A stretch of DNA of 64,000 bases from CAXQZM01 sp965229645 (GTDB taxonomy: Bacteria; Pseudomonadota; Alphaproteobacteria; UBA7985): NCBI GenBank assembly GCA_965229645.1, contig OZ245893.1, positions 2,790,001-2,854,000 on the forward strand. The letters are read 5' to 3'. The notes under the pieces are model-generated. The model had not been told where the DNA came from. It made no database searches and saw only the letters and a program-made list of their open reading frames with translations. The translations under genes and the position numbers were made by a program. Every line of letters begins with the position of its first letter. Position 1 is the stretch's first letter. Below are positions 48,116-57,039 of the stretch, piece after piece.

Positions 48116-48904
48116 ATGGACCAACCAACTCTTCTCTTCATCGGCGGCGGAAAAATGGGCGGCGCGCTGATTCGCGGCCTTTTGGCCCAAAATTTTCGGC
48201 AGATCACCCTCGTCGATCCCCAGATGCCCGCTGAGCTGGGGGATATTCGCGTCTTGCCCGACATGGGGTCCTACGACGGACCCAGGCCCGATGCCGTGAT
48301 TTTGGCGATCAAGCCGCAGTTGATGGATGCGGTTCTGCCGCCCATGGCCACGCGGTTGCGGGGCAGCTTGGTGATTTCCATCGCGGCGGGCAAGACGCTG
48401 GACTTCCTAAAAGGGATTTTCGGGCAGGACGCGCCCTTGGTTCGGGCCATGCCCAACCTGCCCGCGGCCTTGGGCGCGGGCATGACGGGGTGGATCGGCA
48501 CCTCCAACCTCAGCGACCCACAGAGAGCCTTGAGCCAGCGCATTTTGACCGCTGCGGGCCAGGCCCACGAATTGGCCGACGAAGCGCAGATCGACGCCTG
48601 GACCGCCCTTGCGGGCAGCGGGCCTGCCTACCTGTTCCATCTGCTCGAGTGCTTGAGTGCCGCCGCCCAAGACCTGGGCTTTGACGCTGCCCTAAGCCAG
48701 GACCTGGCCCTAAGGACCGTGGTGGGGGCCGCGCGCTTGGCGGATCAATCGGGTGAGAGCTTTGCGACTTTGCGCGAGAATGTGACCAGCCCTGGCGGCA
48801 CCACGGCGGCGGGGCTCGACATCCTCATGCCGCGCCTCCCAGACCTGATTCTGGCCACCGTCAAAGCCGCCGAACAGCGGGCCCAAGAACTCGCCAACGC
48901 CTAG
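48116..48904 (+). CDS. proC: Pyrroline-5-carboxylate reductase
   Basis: ProC performs the last step of proline synthesis, reducing pyrroline-5-carboxylate with NAD(P)H. The 262-residue product has the dinucleotide motif FIGGGKMGGALIRGL, VRAMPNLPAALGAGMTGW, and the C-terminal dimer/substrate region LAGSGPAYLFHLLE with ENVTSPGGTTAAGL. Length and motifs are normal. A repeat hairpin lies in the leader, and a large repeat island starts 10 bases after the stop. Confidence 0.95.
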   Translation: MDQPTLLFIGGGKMGGALIRGLLAQNFRQITLVDPQMPAELGDIRVLPDMGSYDGPRPDAVILAIKPQLMDAVLPPMATRLRGSLVISIAAGKTLDFLKGIFGQDAPLVRAMPNLPAALGAGMTGWIGTSNLSDPQRALSQRILTAAGQAHELADEAQIDAWTALAGSGPAYLFHLLECLSAAAQDLGFDAALSQDLALRTVVGAARLADQSGESFATLRENVTSPGGTTAAGLDILMPRLPDLILATVKAAEQRAQELANA

Positions 48905-48913
48905 ACGCTTCTC

Positions 48914-49447
48914 ATACCAGCGGCGACCCAAAATGACTTTTATAATTGCTGGTATAAGGGCCGCGACTGCGGCCCCCCAAGCGGGCTCCAAGCCCGAAGG
49001 GCGCAGGGAACGCCCGCGCTCCAAACAGTTGGGCTCCAAGCCCGAAGGGCGCAGGGAACGCCCGCGCTCCAAACAGTTGGGCTCCAAGCCCGAAGGGCGC
49101 AGGGAACGCCCGCGCTCCAAACGCGCGGCCCCGAGACAAGCCAAGAAAGCGCCTCGGGGTATAAGCGAAGGCTCCGTCCTGCGGTCGGGCTGAGCGAGCA
49201 TAGCGAGCGAGTAGAGACCGCAACCAAAAGAGTCGGGCTGAGCGAGCATAGCGAGCGAGTAGAGACCGCAACCAAAAGAGTCGGGCTGAGCGAGCGTAGC
49301 GAGCGAGTAGAGACCGCAACCAAAAGAGTCGGGCTGAGCGAGCGTAGCGAGCGAGGTGAGACCGCTACCCAAAAAGCCGAAACGCGAAGCGTTTCTGCCG
49401 TGAGACATAAAAAAGCCAAAAAAGTATCAACTTTTTTGGCCCTTGGT
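48914..49447. repeat. Modular repeat island: A, 3 x E, 4 x D, C
   Basis: It fills the gap between the convergent proC and rpsA genes. Order: type A hairpin (48914-48956); ggccgcgactgcggcc; type E units starting at 48983, 49031 and 49079; the ggccccgag/ctcggggtataagcg block; type D units (inverse orientation) starting at 49184, 49232, 49280 and 49328; and type C hairpin with ggccaaa arms ending at 49447. Both arrays have an exact 48-bp period. The last base lies next to the rpsA stop. Confidence 0.92.
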
Positions 49448-49448
49448 T

Positions 49449-51125
49449 TCAGTCCTTGGTCATGCCCGCTTTTTTGAAGGCTTCGCCCAGTATAGACCCC
49501 AGGGCGGCACCCGAATCGGCGGAACCGTGCTTCTGCATGGCTTCGCGCTCTTCTGCTTCCTCCAAGGCGCGGATCGAGAGATTGATCCGGCGCGTGCGGG
49601 CGTCGAGTTGGGTAACTTTGGCATCGATGAGCTCGCCGACGGCAAAGCGGTCGGTGCGCTGCTCGCCGCGATCACGCGACAGATCTCCCCGCCGAATATA
49701 GCCCTCGACCCCGTCGGCAACTTCGACCGCCAGGCCGCCAGACTGCACCTCTTTAACCGTCACGGTGGTGACTTGGCCCTTTTTAAGATCGCCAATAGCC
49801 GCCGCGTAGGGATCGGCGGTAATTTGCTTAATGCCCAGGCCGACGCGCTCCTTCTCGGTGTCAATTTCCAAAACCTTGGCCTGGACGAGATCGCCCTTTT
49901 TGTACGAGGCCAAGGCTTGTTCGCCCGACTGGTCCCAGGACAGATCGTTCAGATGCACCATGCCGTCGATATCGTCGCCGAGACCCACGAAGAGGCCAAA
50001 TTCGGTGGTGTTCTTGACCTCGCCTTCGACAAGGGAGCCAACGGGATGTTCGCGCTCTAGCTTGATCCAGGGGTTCTCTTGGGTTTGCTTGAGGCCCAAG
50101 GAAATGCGCCGCTTTTCGTTGTCGATTTCCAAAATCATGACTTCGACCTCTTGGCTGGTCGAAACGATTTTGCCTGGGTGGACGTTCTTCTTGGTCCAGG
50201 ACATTTCGGACACATGAACCAAGCCCTCAATGCCGTCCTGCAACTCGACAAAGGCGCCGTAGTCGGTAATGTTGGTGATCTGGCCAGTGAGGCGTTGACC
50301 TGGCGCGAAGGTCTTGGACTGGGCTTCCCACGGGTCCTCCTGCAACTGCTTCATGCCTAGGGAAATGCGCTGGGTTTCTTCGTTGAACTTGATCACAACG
50401 ACATCCACGGACTGGCCGATGGTCAAGGCCTCGGACGGGTGGCTGATGCGTTTCCAGGAAATATCGGTGACGTGCAAGAGGCCATCGACGCCGCCCAAAT
50501 CGACGAAAGCGCCGTAGTCGGTGATGTTCTTTACCACGCCGTTGAACCGCTTGCCTTCTTCCAGACCTGCGACGATCTCCGCGCGGGCTTCGTTGCGGGT
50601 TTCTTCTAAAATCGCGCGGCGGGAAACGACGATATTGCCGCGCATCCGATCCATTTTGAGGATGGCAAAGGGCTGCTTGACGTTCATGAGCGGTGCCACG
50701 TCGCGCACGGGGCGAATGTCAACTTGCGAACCTGGCAGGAACGCCAAAGCCCCGCCCAAATCGACCGTAAAGCCGCCTTTGACGCGATTGAACATGACGC
50801 CCTCTACGCGCTCCTCGGCTTCGAACTTTCTCTCCAGCTGCACCCACGCCTCTTCGCGGCGCGCGCGCTCGCGCGACAGGCCGATCAGACCATCGCGATC
50901 CTCGTACCGCTCAATGAAGACATCGACCACATCGCCGACTTTCACCGACGGTTCCTCCCCCGGCAGGCTAAACTCCTTTAACGGCACACGCCCTTCGGAC
51001 TTAAGGCCAACATCGATGATGGCGTTTTCGTTTTGAATTTCGATAATGGTGCCAGCAACGACGCTGCCAGTCAGGGACGTTCCAGAGGATTCGCCGAACA
51101 ACTCGGCGAAGGATTCGCTTGTCAT
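49449..51125 (-). CDS. rpsA: 30S ribosomal protein S1
   Basis: S1 helps the ribosome bind mRNA leaders. The 558-residue protein has the six S1/OB repeats, with GVVKNITDYGAFVDLGGVDG and ITNITDYGAFVELQDGIEG as the clearest. ATG 51125 (MTSESFAELFGESSG) is the family start; a longer frame upstream is non-coding. No strong ribosome site is visible, which is usual for rpsA. cmk lies 120 bp upstream on the same strand, the classic cmk-rpsA order. Confidence 0.97.
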   Translation of the reverse strand: MTSESFAELFGESSGTSLTGSVVAGTIIEIQNENAIIDVGLKSEGRVPLKEFSLPGEEPSVKVGDVVDVFIERYEDRDGLIGLSRERARREEAWVQLERKFEAEERVEGVMFNRVKGGFTVDLGGALAFLPGSQVDIRPVRDVAPLMNVKQPFAILKMDRMRGNIVVSRRAILEETRNEARAEIVAGLEEGKRFNGVVKNITDYGAFVDLGGVDGLLHVTDISWKRISHPSEALTIGQSVDVVVIKFNEETQRISLGMKQLQEDPWEAQSKTFAPGQRLTGQITNITDYGAFVELQDGIEGLVHVSEMSWTKKNVHPGKIVSTSQEVEVMILEIDNEKRRISLGLKQTQENPWIKLEREHPVGSLVEGEVKNTTEFGLFVGLGDDIDGMVHLNDLSWDQSGEQALASYKKGDLVQAKVLEIDTEKERVGLGIKQITADPYAAAIGDLKKGQVTTVTVKEVQSGGLAVEVADGVEGYIRRGDLSRDRGEQRTDRFAVGELIDAKVTQLDARTRRINLSIRALEEAEEREAMQKHGSADSGAALGSILGEAFKKAGMTKD

Positions 51126-51245
51126 ACTGTGTTTGGTTTCTGTTGGCGGGGCAAAGGCGAGAAACGAGCAACGAGCCCCAGAAGGTGGTAAGATGAACAA
51201 AATCCCGCCAGTCTCGGCCACTTGCGGGGGGTGAGACTGCGGGCT

Positions 51246-51869
51246 TTAGCGGGAGTCCCGCCAAATGGAAAGGGCTGATTTCAGGACTTGCGCCGCGCTT
51301 AGGGTGCTGGTGTCAAGGGCATGAGCGTCCGCAGCCATGGCCATGGGGGCGTCCTGCCGCCCTGCATCACGGGCATCGCGGGCGCGCACCTGCGCCAACA
51401 CCGTGGCGAACGGCGGGCGTGTCGCAGGGGACAGTTCGTCAAATCGGCGCTGTGCCCGGACCTCTGCACTTGCAGTGATGAAGAGCTTTAGATCGGCATC
51501 GGGGAAGATCACGGTGCCGATGTCGCGCCCGTCGAGGATGGCGCCAGCCTTCCCGTCGGGAGGGGTCAAGCCAAACCGGCGCTGGAAGGCCAGAAGCGCC
51601 TGACGAACGCCGCTTTGCGCCGCGACTTGGGACGCCAATTCGCCCGTTTCGGCGCGGCGCAAATCGGGATGACTTAGGTCGGGGGGCTCGAGCCCCTCGG
51701 CAATGCGCGCCGCATCGTCCAGGGTGCCCGCCGCCGCCGCCTTCAGCCCCACGGCCCGATAGAGGGCACCCGTATCGAGGTAGGCGAAGTCAAGGGCGCG
51801 GGCGAGGCCGCGGGCCAGGGCGCCCTTGCCCGCCGCCGCAGGGCCGTCGATGGCAATCACCTGGCTCAT
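51246..51869 (-). CDS. cmk: Cytidylate kinase
   Basis: Cmk phosphorylates CMP and dCMP. The 207-residue product has the P-loop IAIDGPAAAGKGALARGLA, YLDTGALYRAVGL, and DGRDIGTVIFPDADLKLFITA, all standard. Its ATG overlaps the glpD stop by 4 bases. The more usual upstream gene aroA is absent; glpD takes its place. Confidence 0.96.
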   Translation of the reverse strand: MSQVIAIDGPAAAGKGALARGLARALDFAYLDTGALYRAVGLKAAAAGTLDDAARIAEGLEPPDLSHPDLRRAETGELASQVAAQSGVRQALLAFQRRFGLTPPDGKAGAILDGRDIGTVIFPDADLKLFITASAEVRAQRRFDELSPATRPPFATVLAQVRARDARDAGRQDAPMAMAADAHALDTSTLSAAQVLKSALSIWRDSR

Positions 51870-53329
51870 GCAAAAAATGCGTCAATTTTGGCCTGCGTTG
51901 CGGCGCTGACCCTGAGGCCCATCTTGCTGCGCCGCCACAAGAAGTCGTTGGATCGACGGGCGAACTCGTGGGTCCAGACATGCGCCAGCTCCGCCGTATA
52001 AACGCCGTCGCCGACGGGCTCGCCTAGGGTCTCGATCATGTCGAAGGCATAGGTGCCGTAGTTGCGCAACAGGCGATGGGCCAAATCAGCGGGCACTTGG
52101 GGCGCGCGGGCGCGCAGGTCGTTCAGGTCGGCGGCGAAGTCGAGACCCATGTCGCCCCCTGGCAGGGTCGCGGTACGGGTCCAGGGCGCCGACATGGGGA
52201 GCAGGCCGTCAAAATGCGCCAGCGCCTGCTGCGCGAGGTCACGGGCAACGGTCAACTTGCCCCCGTAAACCGACAGCAGCGGTGCCTGATCGGGGCCGCC
52301 CTCAAAGTCAAAGCTATGGTCGCGCGAAACGCTTTGCGCCGCCTTCCCAGGTTCGAACAGCAAAGGGCGCACGCCCGCAAACCGCCAGACAATCTGATCC
52401 TGGGTGACGGGCGTATGGAAATAGCGCGACACCGCCGCGCACAGATAGGCCGCTTCTGCGTCGGTGCAGCGCGCCGCCTTGGGATCGCCCGTGTGATTGA
52501 CGTCGGTGGTGCCGATCAGGGTAAAGTCGCCCTCGTAAGGAATCACAAAGATGACCCGACCGTCGCTGTGTTGCAGCAGGAAGGCCTGATCGACCCCAGC
52601 AATTTTGGGCACGACGATATGGGACCCGCGCACAAGGCGCAGCTGGCCTGGTTGGTTCTTGGCAACGACGTAGGCGTCGACCTTGTCGGCCCAGGGCCCA
52701 GCGGCGTTGATGAGGGCCTTGGCCTGCCCGTGCAGGAGCCGCCCGTCGTCGCACCTCAGGGTGAAACGCCAATGGCTGCCGTCGGCGGCGCGGCGCGCGC
52801 TCGTAACCTCGGTTCGGGTCAAAACTTCCCCGCCCCGCTGCACTAGGTCTTGCGCCAGAAGCACCACGAGACGGGCGTCTTGCACCCAACAATCGGAGTA
52901 GGCAAACCCCTTGTCGTAGCGCGCCTGCAAGGGATTGGTGGCGCCGAATTCCTGGTCAAACCGCACAAAGCGCGACGCGGGAAGCGTGGTGCGCTTTGCC
53001 AGATGATCGTAGAGGAATAGCCCCGCGCGGATCATCCAGCGCGGCCGCTGTTCTGGGCTATGGACCAGGTGAAACCGCATGGGCCAAATGATGTGCGGGG
53101 CCGCGCGCATCAGCACCTCCCGCTCCGCCAGGCTCTCGCGCACCAGCTTGAACTCGCGGGTCTCCAAATAACGAAGGCCGCCGTGGATCAACTTGCTCGA
53201 GGCGCTGGAGGTGCCGCTTGCCAGATCATTCTTCTCCACCAGCAACGTTTTGACCCCCCGCCCTTGGGCGTCGCGGGCAATGGCCGCGCCGTTGATGCCG
53301 CCGCCGATGACAAGCAGGTTGTAGATCAT
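51866..53329 (-). CDS. glpD: Glycerol-3-phosphate dehydrogenase (aerobic type)
   Basis: This FAD enzyme at the inner membrane oxidises glycerol-3-phosphate to dihydroxyacetone phosphate and passes electrons to quinone. The 487-residue protein has the FAD motif VIGGGINGAAIARDAQGRG, SSASSKLIHGGLRYLE, and the C-terminal GGKLTVARDLAQ with RRSKMGLR. A repeat island begins 12 bp upstream of its start, so its promoter must lie inside or beyond the repeats. It overlaps cmk by 4 bases, making an unusual glpD-cmk-rpsA operon. Confidence 0.95.
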   Translation of the reverse strand: MIYNLLVIGGGINGAAIARDAQGRGVKTLLVEKNDLASGTSSASSKLIHGGLRYLETREFKLVRESLAEREVLMRAAPHIIWPMRFHLVHSPEQRPRWMIRAGLFLYDHLAKRTTLPASRFVRFDQEFGATNPLQARYDKGFAYSDCWVQDARLVVLLAQDLVQRGGEVLTRTEVTSARRAADGSHWRFTLRCDDGRLLHGQAKALINAAGPWADKVDAYVVAKNQPGQLRLVRGSHIVVPKIAGVDQAFLLQHSDGRVIFVIPYEGDFTLIGTTDVNHTGDPKAARCTDAEAAYLCAAVSRYFHTPVTQDQIVWRFAGVRPLLFEPGKAAQSVSRDHSFDFEGGPDQAPLLSVYGGKLTVARDLAQQALAHFDGLLPMSAPWTRTATLPGGDMGLDFAADLNDLRARAPQVPADLAHRLLRNYGTYAFDMIETLGEPVGDGVYTAELAHVWTHEFARRSNDFLWRRSKMGLRVSAATQAKIDAFFA

Positions 53330-53340
53330 GGCGCGGTCTT

Positions 53341-53738
53341 ATACCAACGGCCAAAAAAGTTGACACTTTTTTGGCCGTTGTATGTCTTGTCTCACGGCAG
53401 AAACGCTTCGCGTTTCGGCTTTTTTGGGTTGCGGTCTCTACTCGCTCGCTAGGCTCGCTCAGCCCGACGCTTTGGGTTGCGGTCTCTACTCGCTCGCTAC
53501 GCTCGCTCAGCCCGACGCTTTGGGTTGCGGTCTCTACTCGCTCGCTACGCTCGCTCAGCCCGACCGCAGGACGGGGCCTTCGCTTATACCCCGAGGCGCT
53601 TTCTTAGCTTGTCTCGGGGCCGCATGTTTGGAGCGCAGGCGTTCCCTGCGCCCTTCGGGCTTGGAGCCCGCTTGGGGAGCCGCGGTCGCGGCCCTTGATA
53701 CCAGCGACCATAAGAGTCCTTCTGGATCGTCGCTGGCA
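53341..53738. repeat. Modular repeat island: C, 3 x D, 1 x E, A
   Basis: It has the same modules as 48914-49447 in inverse order: type C hairpin (53341-53385), type D units starting at 53432, 53480 and 53528 (period 48 bp), the ataccccgaggcgc/gtctcgggg block, one type E unit (about 53630-53675), and a type A end with taccagcgacc and cgctggcat. The cobB stop codon starts at its last bases. Confidence 0.92.
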
Positions 53739-54959
53739 TTAAGCCCTTTGATCGATAAGGTGAAGGTAGGACCCCGCGACCGACCCGACTTTCAACCCCT
53801 GCGGCCCCAAATCGACGCCGTGGGCGTCTCGACCGTGGAACAAGGCTTGCCCCGCGCCCTGCCAAGCAATTTGGCTGTAGTGAAATTCATGGCCCCGCCA
53901 GCGCTGGCCCGCTGTACCCCAGGCAAAGTCGGTGAGAACCTCCACCTCTCGATACCCCAAATGACGCCTGCGCTCGGCGAAGGTGGTAACGAGCGGCAGC
54001 AGGCCCGCCATGTCGTGACGCTGGCCGTCGGCGTCGATGATCGCCTCGCCCAAGACCATGAACCCGCCGCATTCGCCGTAAATCGGCACCCCTGCTGCTG
54101 CGGCCGCTCGCAAGTCGGGCAAGAAGTCAGGGTCCGACTTGATGGCCTCCAGATAGACCTCGGGGTAGCCGCCGGGCAGAAACATCGTTCCCTCGGGCAG
54201 GTTCAGGTGCGGGTAAGCGAAGGTCAAGCCTAGGTCGGCGCGCTGGGCGCCCAAGGCCCCCACCAGATCAGCGGCGGGCTTGGCCAAAGGGTTTGATCGC
54301 ATGGGTTTTGCCTCTTTCGCCAAGTCGGCGAGTGGCAGCAGCGGTTCGGCCCAGCGCGCCGCCCGCGCCAAAAACGCGGGCAGGTCGGCCTGTTCGTCGG
54401 CCAAATGCAGCCCCAAATGACGGCGCGGCAAGGCGAGGTCGGGCGCGTGCGGCACGCACCAGCACGGCAAGGCGGATCGCAGGCCTTGGCGAACCATCCG
54501 TTCGTGACGCGGGCTCGCGACGCGATTGAACACGGCGGCGGCGATGCCGAGGTCGGGGTCGCGCAGGACTAGGCCTTCGGCGACCGCAGCGGCCGTTTGC
54601 GCCGACCCCGCCGCATCGACGACGAGGACCAAGGGCCAGCCCGTGGCGCGTGCCAGAGCAGCGGTAGAGCCAGGGCCGTCGTGCAGGCCCATGACACCCT
54701 CCACCACCGCCAGATCATCGGGGCCGACGCTGGCAACCAGACGCGCCAAGGTGTCGGGGCGCATGGCCCAGGGGTCGAGATTGGCGCACGGCGTCCCGCC
54801 CGCTGCGGCGCTTAGGTAGGTCGGGTCGATATAGTCGGGCCCGACTTTAAAGGGCCGAACCCGCTGGCCCGCCGCGCGCAAGGCCACGATCAGGCCCAGG
54901 GTTAGGCTTGTCTTGCCCGCCCCAGAGCTGGCCGCGGCAACAATTAGACCTCGCGCCAA
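53739..54959 (-). CDS. cobB: Cobyrinate a,c-diamide synthase
   Basis: This ATP- and glutamine-dependent enzyme amidates the a and c side chains of (hydrogeno)byrinate in cobalamin synthesis. The N-terminal ATPase has AAASSGAGKTSLTLGL and FKVGPDYIDP, and the C-terminal glutaminase has the catalytic cysteine in IYGECGGFMVLGEA and the H of HEFHYS. The length of 406 residues is slightly short for the family. It overlaps cobA by 16 bases. The stop is at the edge of a repeat. Confidence 0.93.
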   Translation of the reverse strand: MARGLIVAAASSGAGKTSLTLGLIVALRAAGQRVRPFKVGPDYIDPTYLSAAAGGTPCANLDPWAMRPDTLARLVASVGPDDLAVVEGVMGLHDGPGSTAALARATGWPLVLVVDAAGSAQTAAAVAEGLVLRDPDLGIAAAVFNRVASPRHERMVRQGLRSALPCWCVPHAPDLALPRRHLGLHLADEQADLPAFLARAARWAEPLLPLADLAKEAKPMRSNPLAKPAADLVGALGAQRADLGLTFAYPHLNLPEGTMFLPGGYPEVYLEAIKSDPDFLPDLRAAAAAGVPIYGECGGFMVLGEAIIDADGQRHDMAGLLPLVTTFAERRRHLGYREVEVLTDFAWGTAGQRWRGHEFHYSQIAWQGAGQALFHGRDAHGVDLGPQGLKVGSVAGSYLHLIDQRA

Positions 54960-55732
54960 TTCAGCTGTTCCCGCAACCGCGCGTTGGCCCCGATGACGAT
55001 CAGCGCGGGCGAGCCGAGGCCTGCGGCCCGAACGTCGGTGACCGTCGCGCCGACGTTGGTGTCGAGGACGCGCATGGACGGCAGGGTGGCGTTCTGCACC
55101 ACGGCCACGGGTTCGTCGAGGGGACGCCCCCCCGCGATCAGGGCCGCCATAATGGCATCTAGGTGTTTGATGGCCATGAAGATAACGAGGGCGGGGCTGG
55201 ACCTGGCAAGGCCCGCCCAGTCGACATTGTCGGGCACCTCGCCCGTGACCGAATGCCCCGTCAAGAAGGTCACGGCGGAATTGGTGCTGCGGTGGGTCAG
55301 GGGAATCCCCGCGTAAGCGAGGCCCCCGACCCCGCTGGAAACGCCCGGGACAAACCGAAACGGCACGCCCGCCTTCAGGAGGGCCAGGGCTTCCTCCCCG
55401 CCCCGACCAAAGACCAAAGGGTCGCCGCCCTTAAGGCGGACCACGCGCTTGCCCGCCTGCGCGAGCTGGACCAGTCGCGCGCTGATGTCGATCTGCTTGG
55501 GGCTTGCGATACCGCCGCGTTTGCCCGCAAACACGAGGTCGGCGTCGGGGTGCGCCCAGTGCAAAATTTCGGGTCCCATGAGGGCATCGTGGACCACCAC
55601 GTCGGCCTGTTGCAGGGCGCTGAGCCCCAGCAAGGTCAACAAACCAGGGTCGCCAGGCCCCGCGCCCACCAACCAAACATGGCCAGGCGCCAAGCGACCT
55701 AGGGCCGAAAGGTCGGGCAGGGGAAGCGACAT
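54944..55732 (-). CDS. cobA: Uroporphyrinogen-III C-methyltransferase
   Basis: This SAM-dependent enzyme methylates uroporphyrinogen III twice to precorrin-2, the entry to cobalamin and siroheme. The 262-residue protein has VWLVGAGPGDPGLLTL, VVHDALM and RLKGGDPLVFGRGGEEA, all hallmarks of CobA/SUMT. There is no CysG-type dehydrogenase domain. It is transcribed away from cbiD and followed by cobB. Confidence 0.95.
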   Translation of the reverse strand: MSLPLPDLSALGRLAPGHVWLVGAGPGDPGLLTLLGLSALQQADVVVHDALMGPEILHWAHPDADLVFAGKRGGIASPKQIDISARLVQLAQAGKRVVRLKGGDPLVFGRGGEEALALLKAGVPFRFVPGVSSGVGGLAYAGIPLTHRSTNSAVTFLTGHSVTGEVPDNVDWAGLARSSPALVIFMAIKHLDAIMAALIAGGRPLDEPVAVVQNATLPSMRVLDTNVGATVTDVRAAGLGSPALIVIGANARLREQLNWREV

Positions 55733-55807
55733 GCAAAGCCCCTATCTTGGGTTGAGGGGGGCTTCTATAGGAAAGCGACCTATGGACCAGGGAAAAGAGA
55801 CACGCAC

Positions 55808-55985
55808 GGACTCCAAGCGCCAGAGGCGCGCAGGGAACGTCCGTGCCAAGTAACGAGCGGACTCCAAGCGCCAGAGGCGCGCAGGGAACGTCCGTGCCAA
55901 GTAACAAGCGGACTCCAAGCGCCCGAGGCGCGCAGGGAACGTCCGCGCCAAGTAAGGAACGGACTCCAAGCATCGACGGCGCGAA
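55808..55985 (+). repeat. Tandem array of 51-bp units running into cbiD
   Basis: Units start with ggactccaag at 55808, 55859, 55910 and 55961, exactly 51 bp apart. Each resembles the type E unit (ctccaagcgc...gcgcagggaacg). The first two contain agggaacgtccgtg, a ribosome site followed by GTG. From 55843 the array is in frame with cbiD. Confidence 0.9.
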
Positions 55986-57039
55986 AAAACCATCCGCGCG
56001 TAACGATCCGCCGCCGCTGCGGCGCGGCTGGACCACGGGCGCTTGCGCCACCGCCGCCGCCAAGTCGGCCCTGGCTGCCCTGCTCGACGGAACTTTCTTG
56101 GACCCCGTTGTCATTACTTTACCTGGGGGTCAGCGACCCGCCTTTACCTTGACCCGACAAGCGGTCGGCGCGGGCTGGGCCTTGGCCAGCGTCACCAAGG
56201 ACGCGGGCGATGACCCCGATGTTACCCACGGCGCGCAGATCGAGGCGCGGGTTGCACGCTGCACGCGCCCAGGCCTGCACCTGATCGCGGGGCCTGGCGT
56301 CGGCACGGTTACAAAGCCCGGCCTGCCCATCGCCGTCGGCCAGGCCGCCGTCACCCCGACCCCGCGTGCTATGATGACCGAGGTGGTCGCCGAACGTCTG
56401 AACCTGGACCAGGAAGGCCTCCGCCTGACGTTGTCGATTCCAGGCGGCGGCGAACTTGCGAAACGGACCTGGAACGGGCGGCTCGGGATCGTCGGCGGTT
56501 TGTCGATTCTGGGCACGACGGGCATCGTCGTTCCTTACTCCTGCGCCGCGTGGATTCATTCGATTCACCGCGGCATTGATGTGGCGCGGGCCGCAGGGTT
56601 GACGCACGTGGCCGCCGCCACGGGGCACCAGTCGGAACAGGGAGTCCAAACCCTGTATGGCCTGCCGCCCCACGCCCTGCTCGACATGGGTGATTTTGCT
56701 GGGGCGCTGATGAAGTACCTGAAGGCCCATCCCGTGCCGCGCCTGTCGATCGCTGGCGGCGTCGGCAAGCTCGCCAAGCTGGCCCAAGGTCATGGCGATT
56801 TGCACTCGGCCCGATCCCAGGTCGATCTGGACTTCCTACGCGATCTGAGCGGCCAGGACTTGCACGGCGCACGCACCGCAGCCCAGGCCTTGCAAGCGGC
56901 CCCCCGCCCCGAGGCCTTGGTACAAGCCATCGCGCAAGCCGCCAAGGCGCAGGCCGACGCGCGTTTGACGCCCGACATCTGGGTCGATGTGCAGGTTTTT
57001 GATCGGTCGGGCCAGCACTTGGGCGGCACCCGTGCCTAG
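55843..57039 (+). CDS. cbiD: Cobalt-precorrin-5B C1-methyltransferase with repeat-derived N-terminus
   Basis: CbiD methylates C1 of the corrin ring with loss of acetaldehyde. The conserved part begins at about residue 58 with LRRGWTTGACATAAAKSAL and continues with VGTVTKPGLPIAVG, NAPAMM-like TPRAMMTEV, and GTTGIVVPYS. Before it are about 50 residues in 17-residue repeats (PSNERTPSARGAQGTSV and variants) encoded by the intergenic tandem array. No ATG, GTG or TTG lies between the array and the core, so translation must begin at GTG 55843 or GTG 55894 within it. It overlaps cobK by 8 bases. Confidence 0.92.
   Translation: MPSNERTPSARGAQGTSVPSNKRTPSARGAQGTSAPSKERTPSIDGAKKPSARNDPPPLRRGWTTGACATAAAKSALAALLDGTFLDPVVITLPGGQRPAFTLTRQAVGAGWALASVTKDAGDDPDVTHGAQIEARVARCTRPGLHLIAGPGVGTVTKPGLPIAVGQAAVTPTPRAMMTEVVAERLNLDQEGLRLTLSIPGGGELAKRTWNGRLGIVGGLSILGTTGIVVPYSCAAWIHSIHRGIDVARAAGLTHVAAATGHQSEQGVQTLYGLPPHALLDMGDFAGALMKYLKAHPVPRLSIAGGVGKLAKLAQGHGDLHSARSQVDLDFLRDLSGQDLHGARTAAQALQAAPRPEALVQAIAQAAKAQADARLTPDIWVDVQVFDRSGQHLGGTRA

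Noticed and set aside
55733..55842. Cobalamin riboswitch between cobA and cbiD
   Set aside because: No B12-box-like sequence is seen and the spacer is too short, being mostly tandem repeat.
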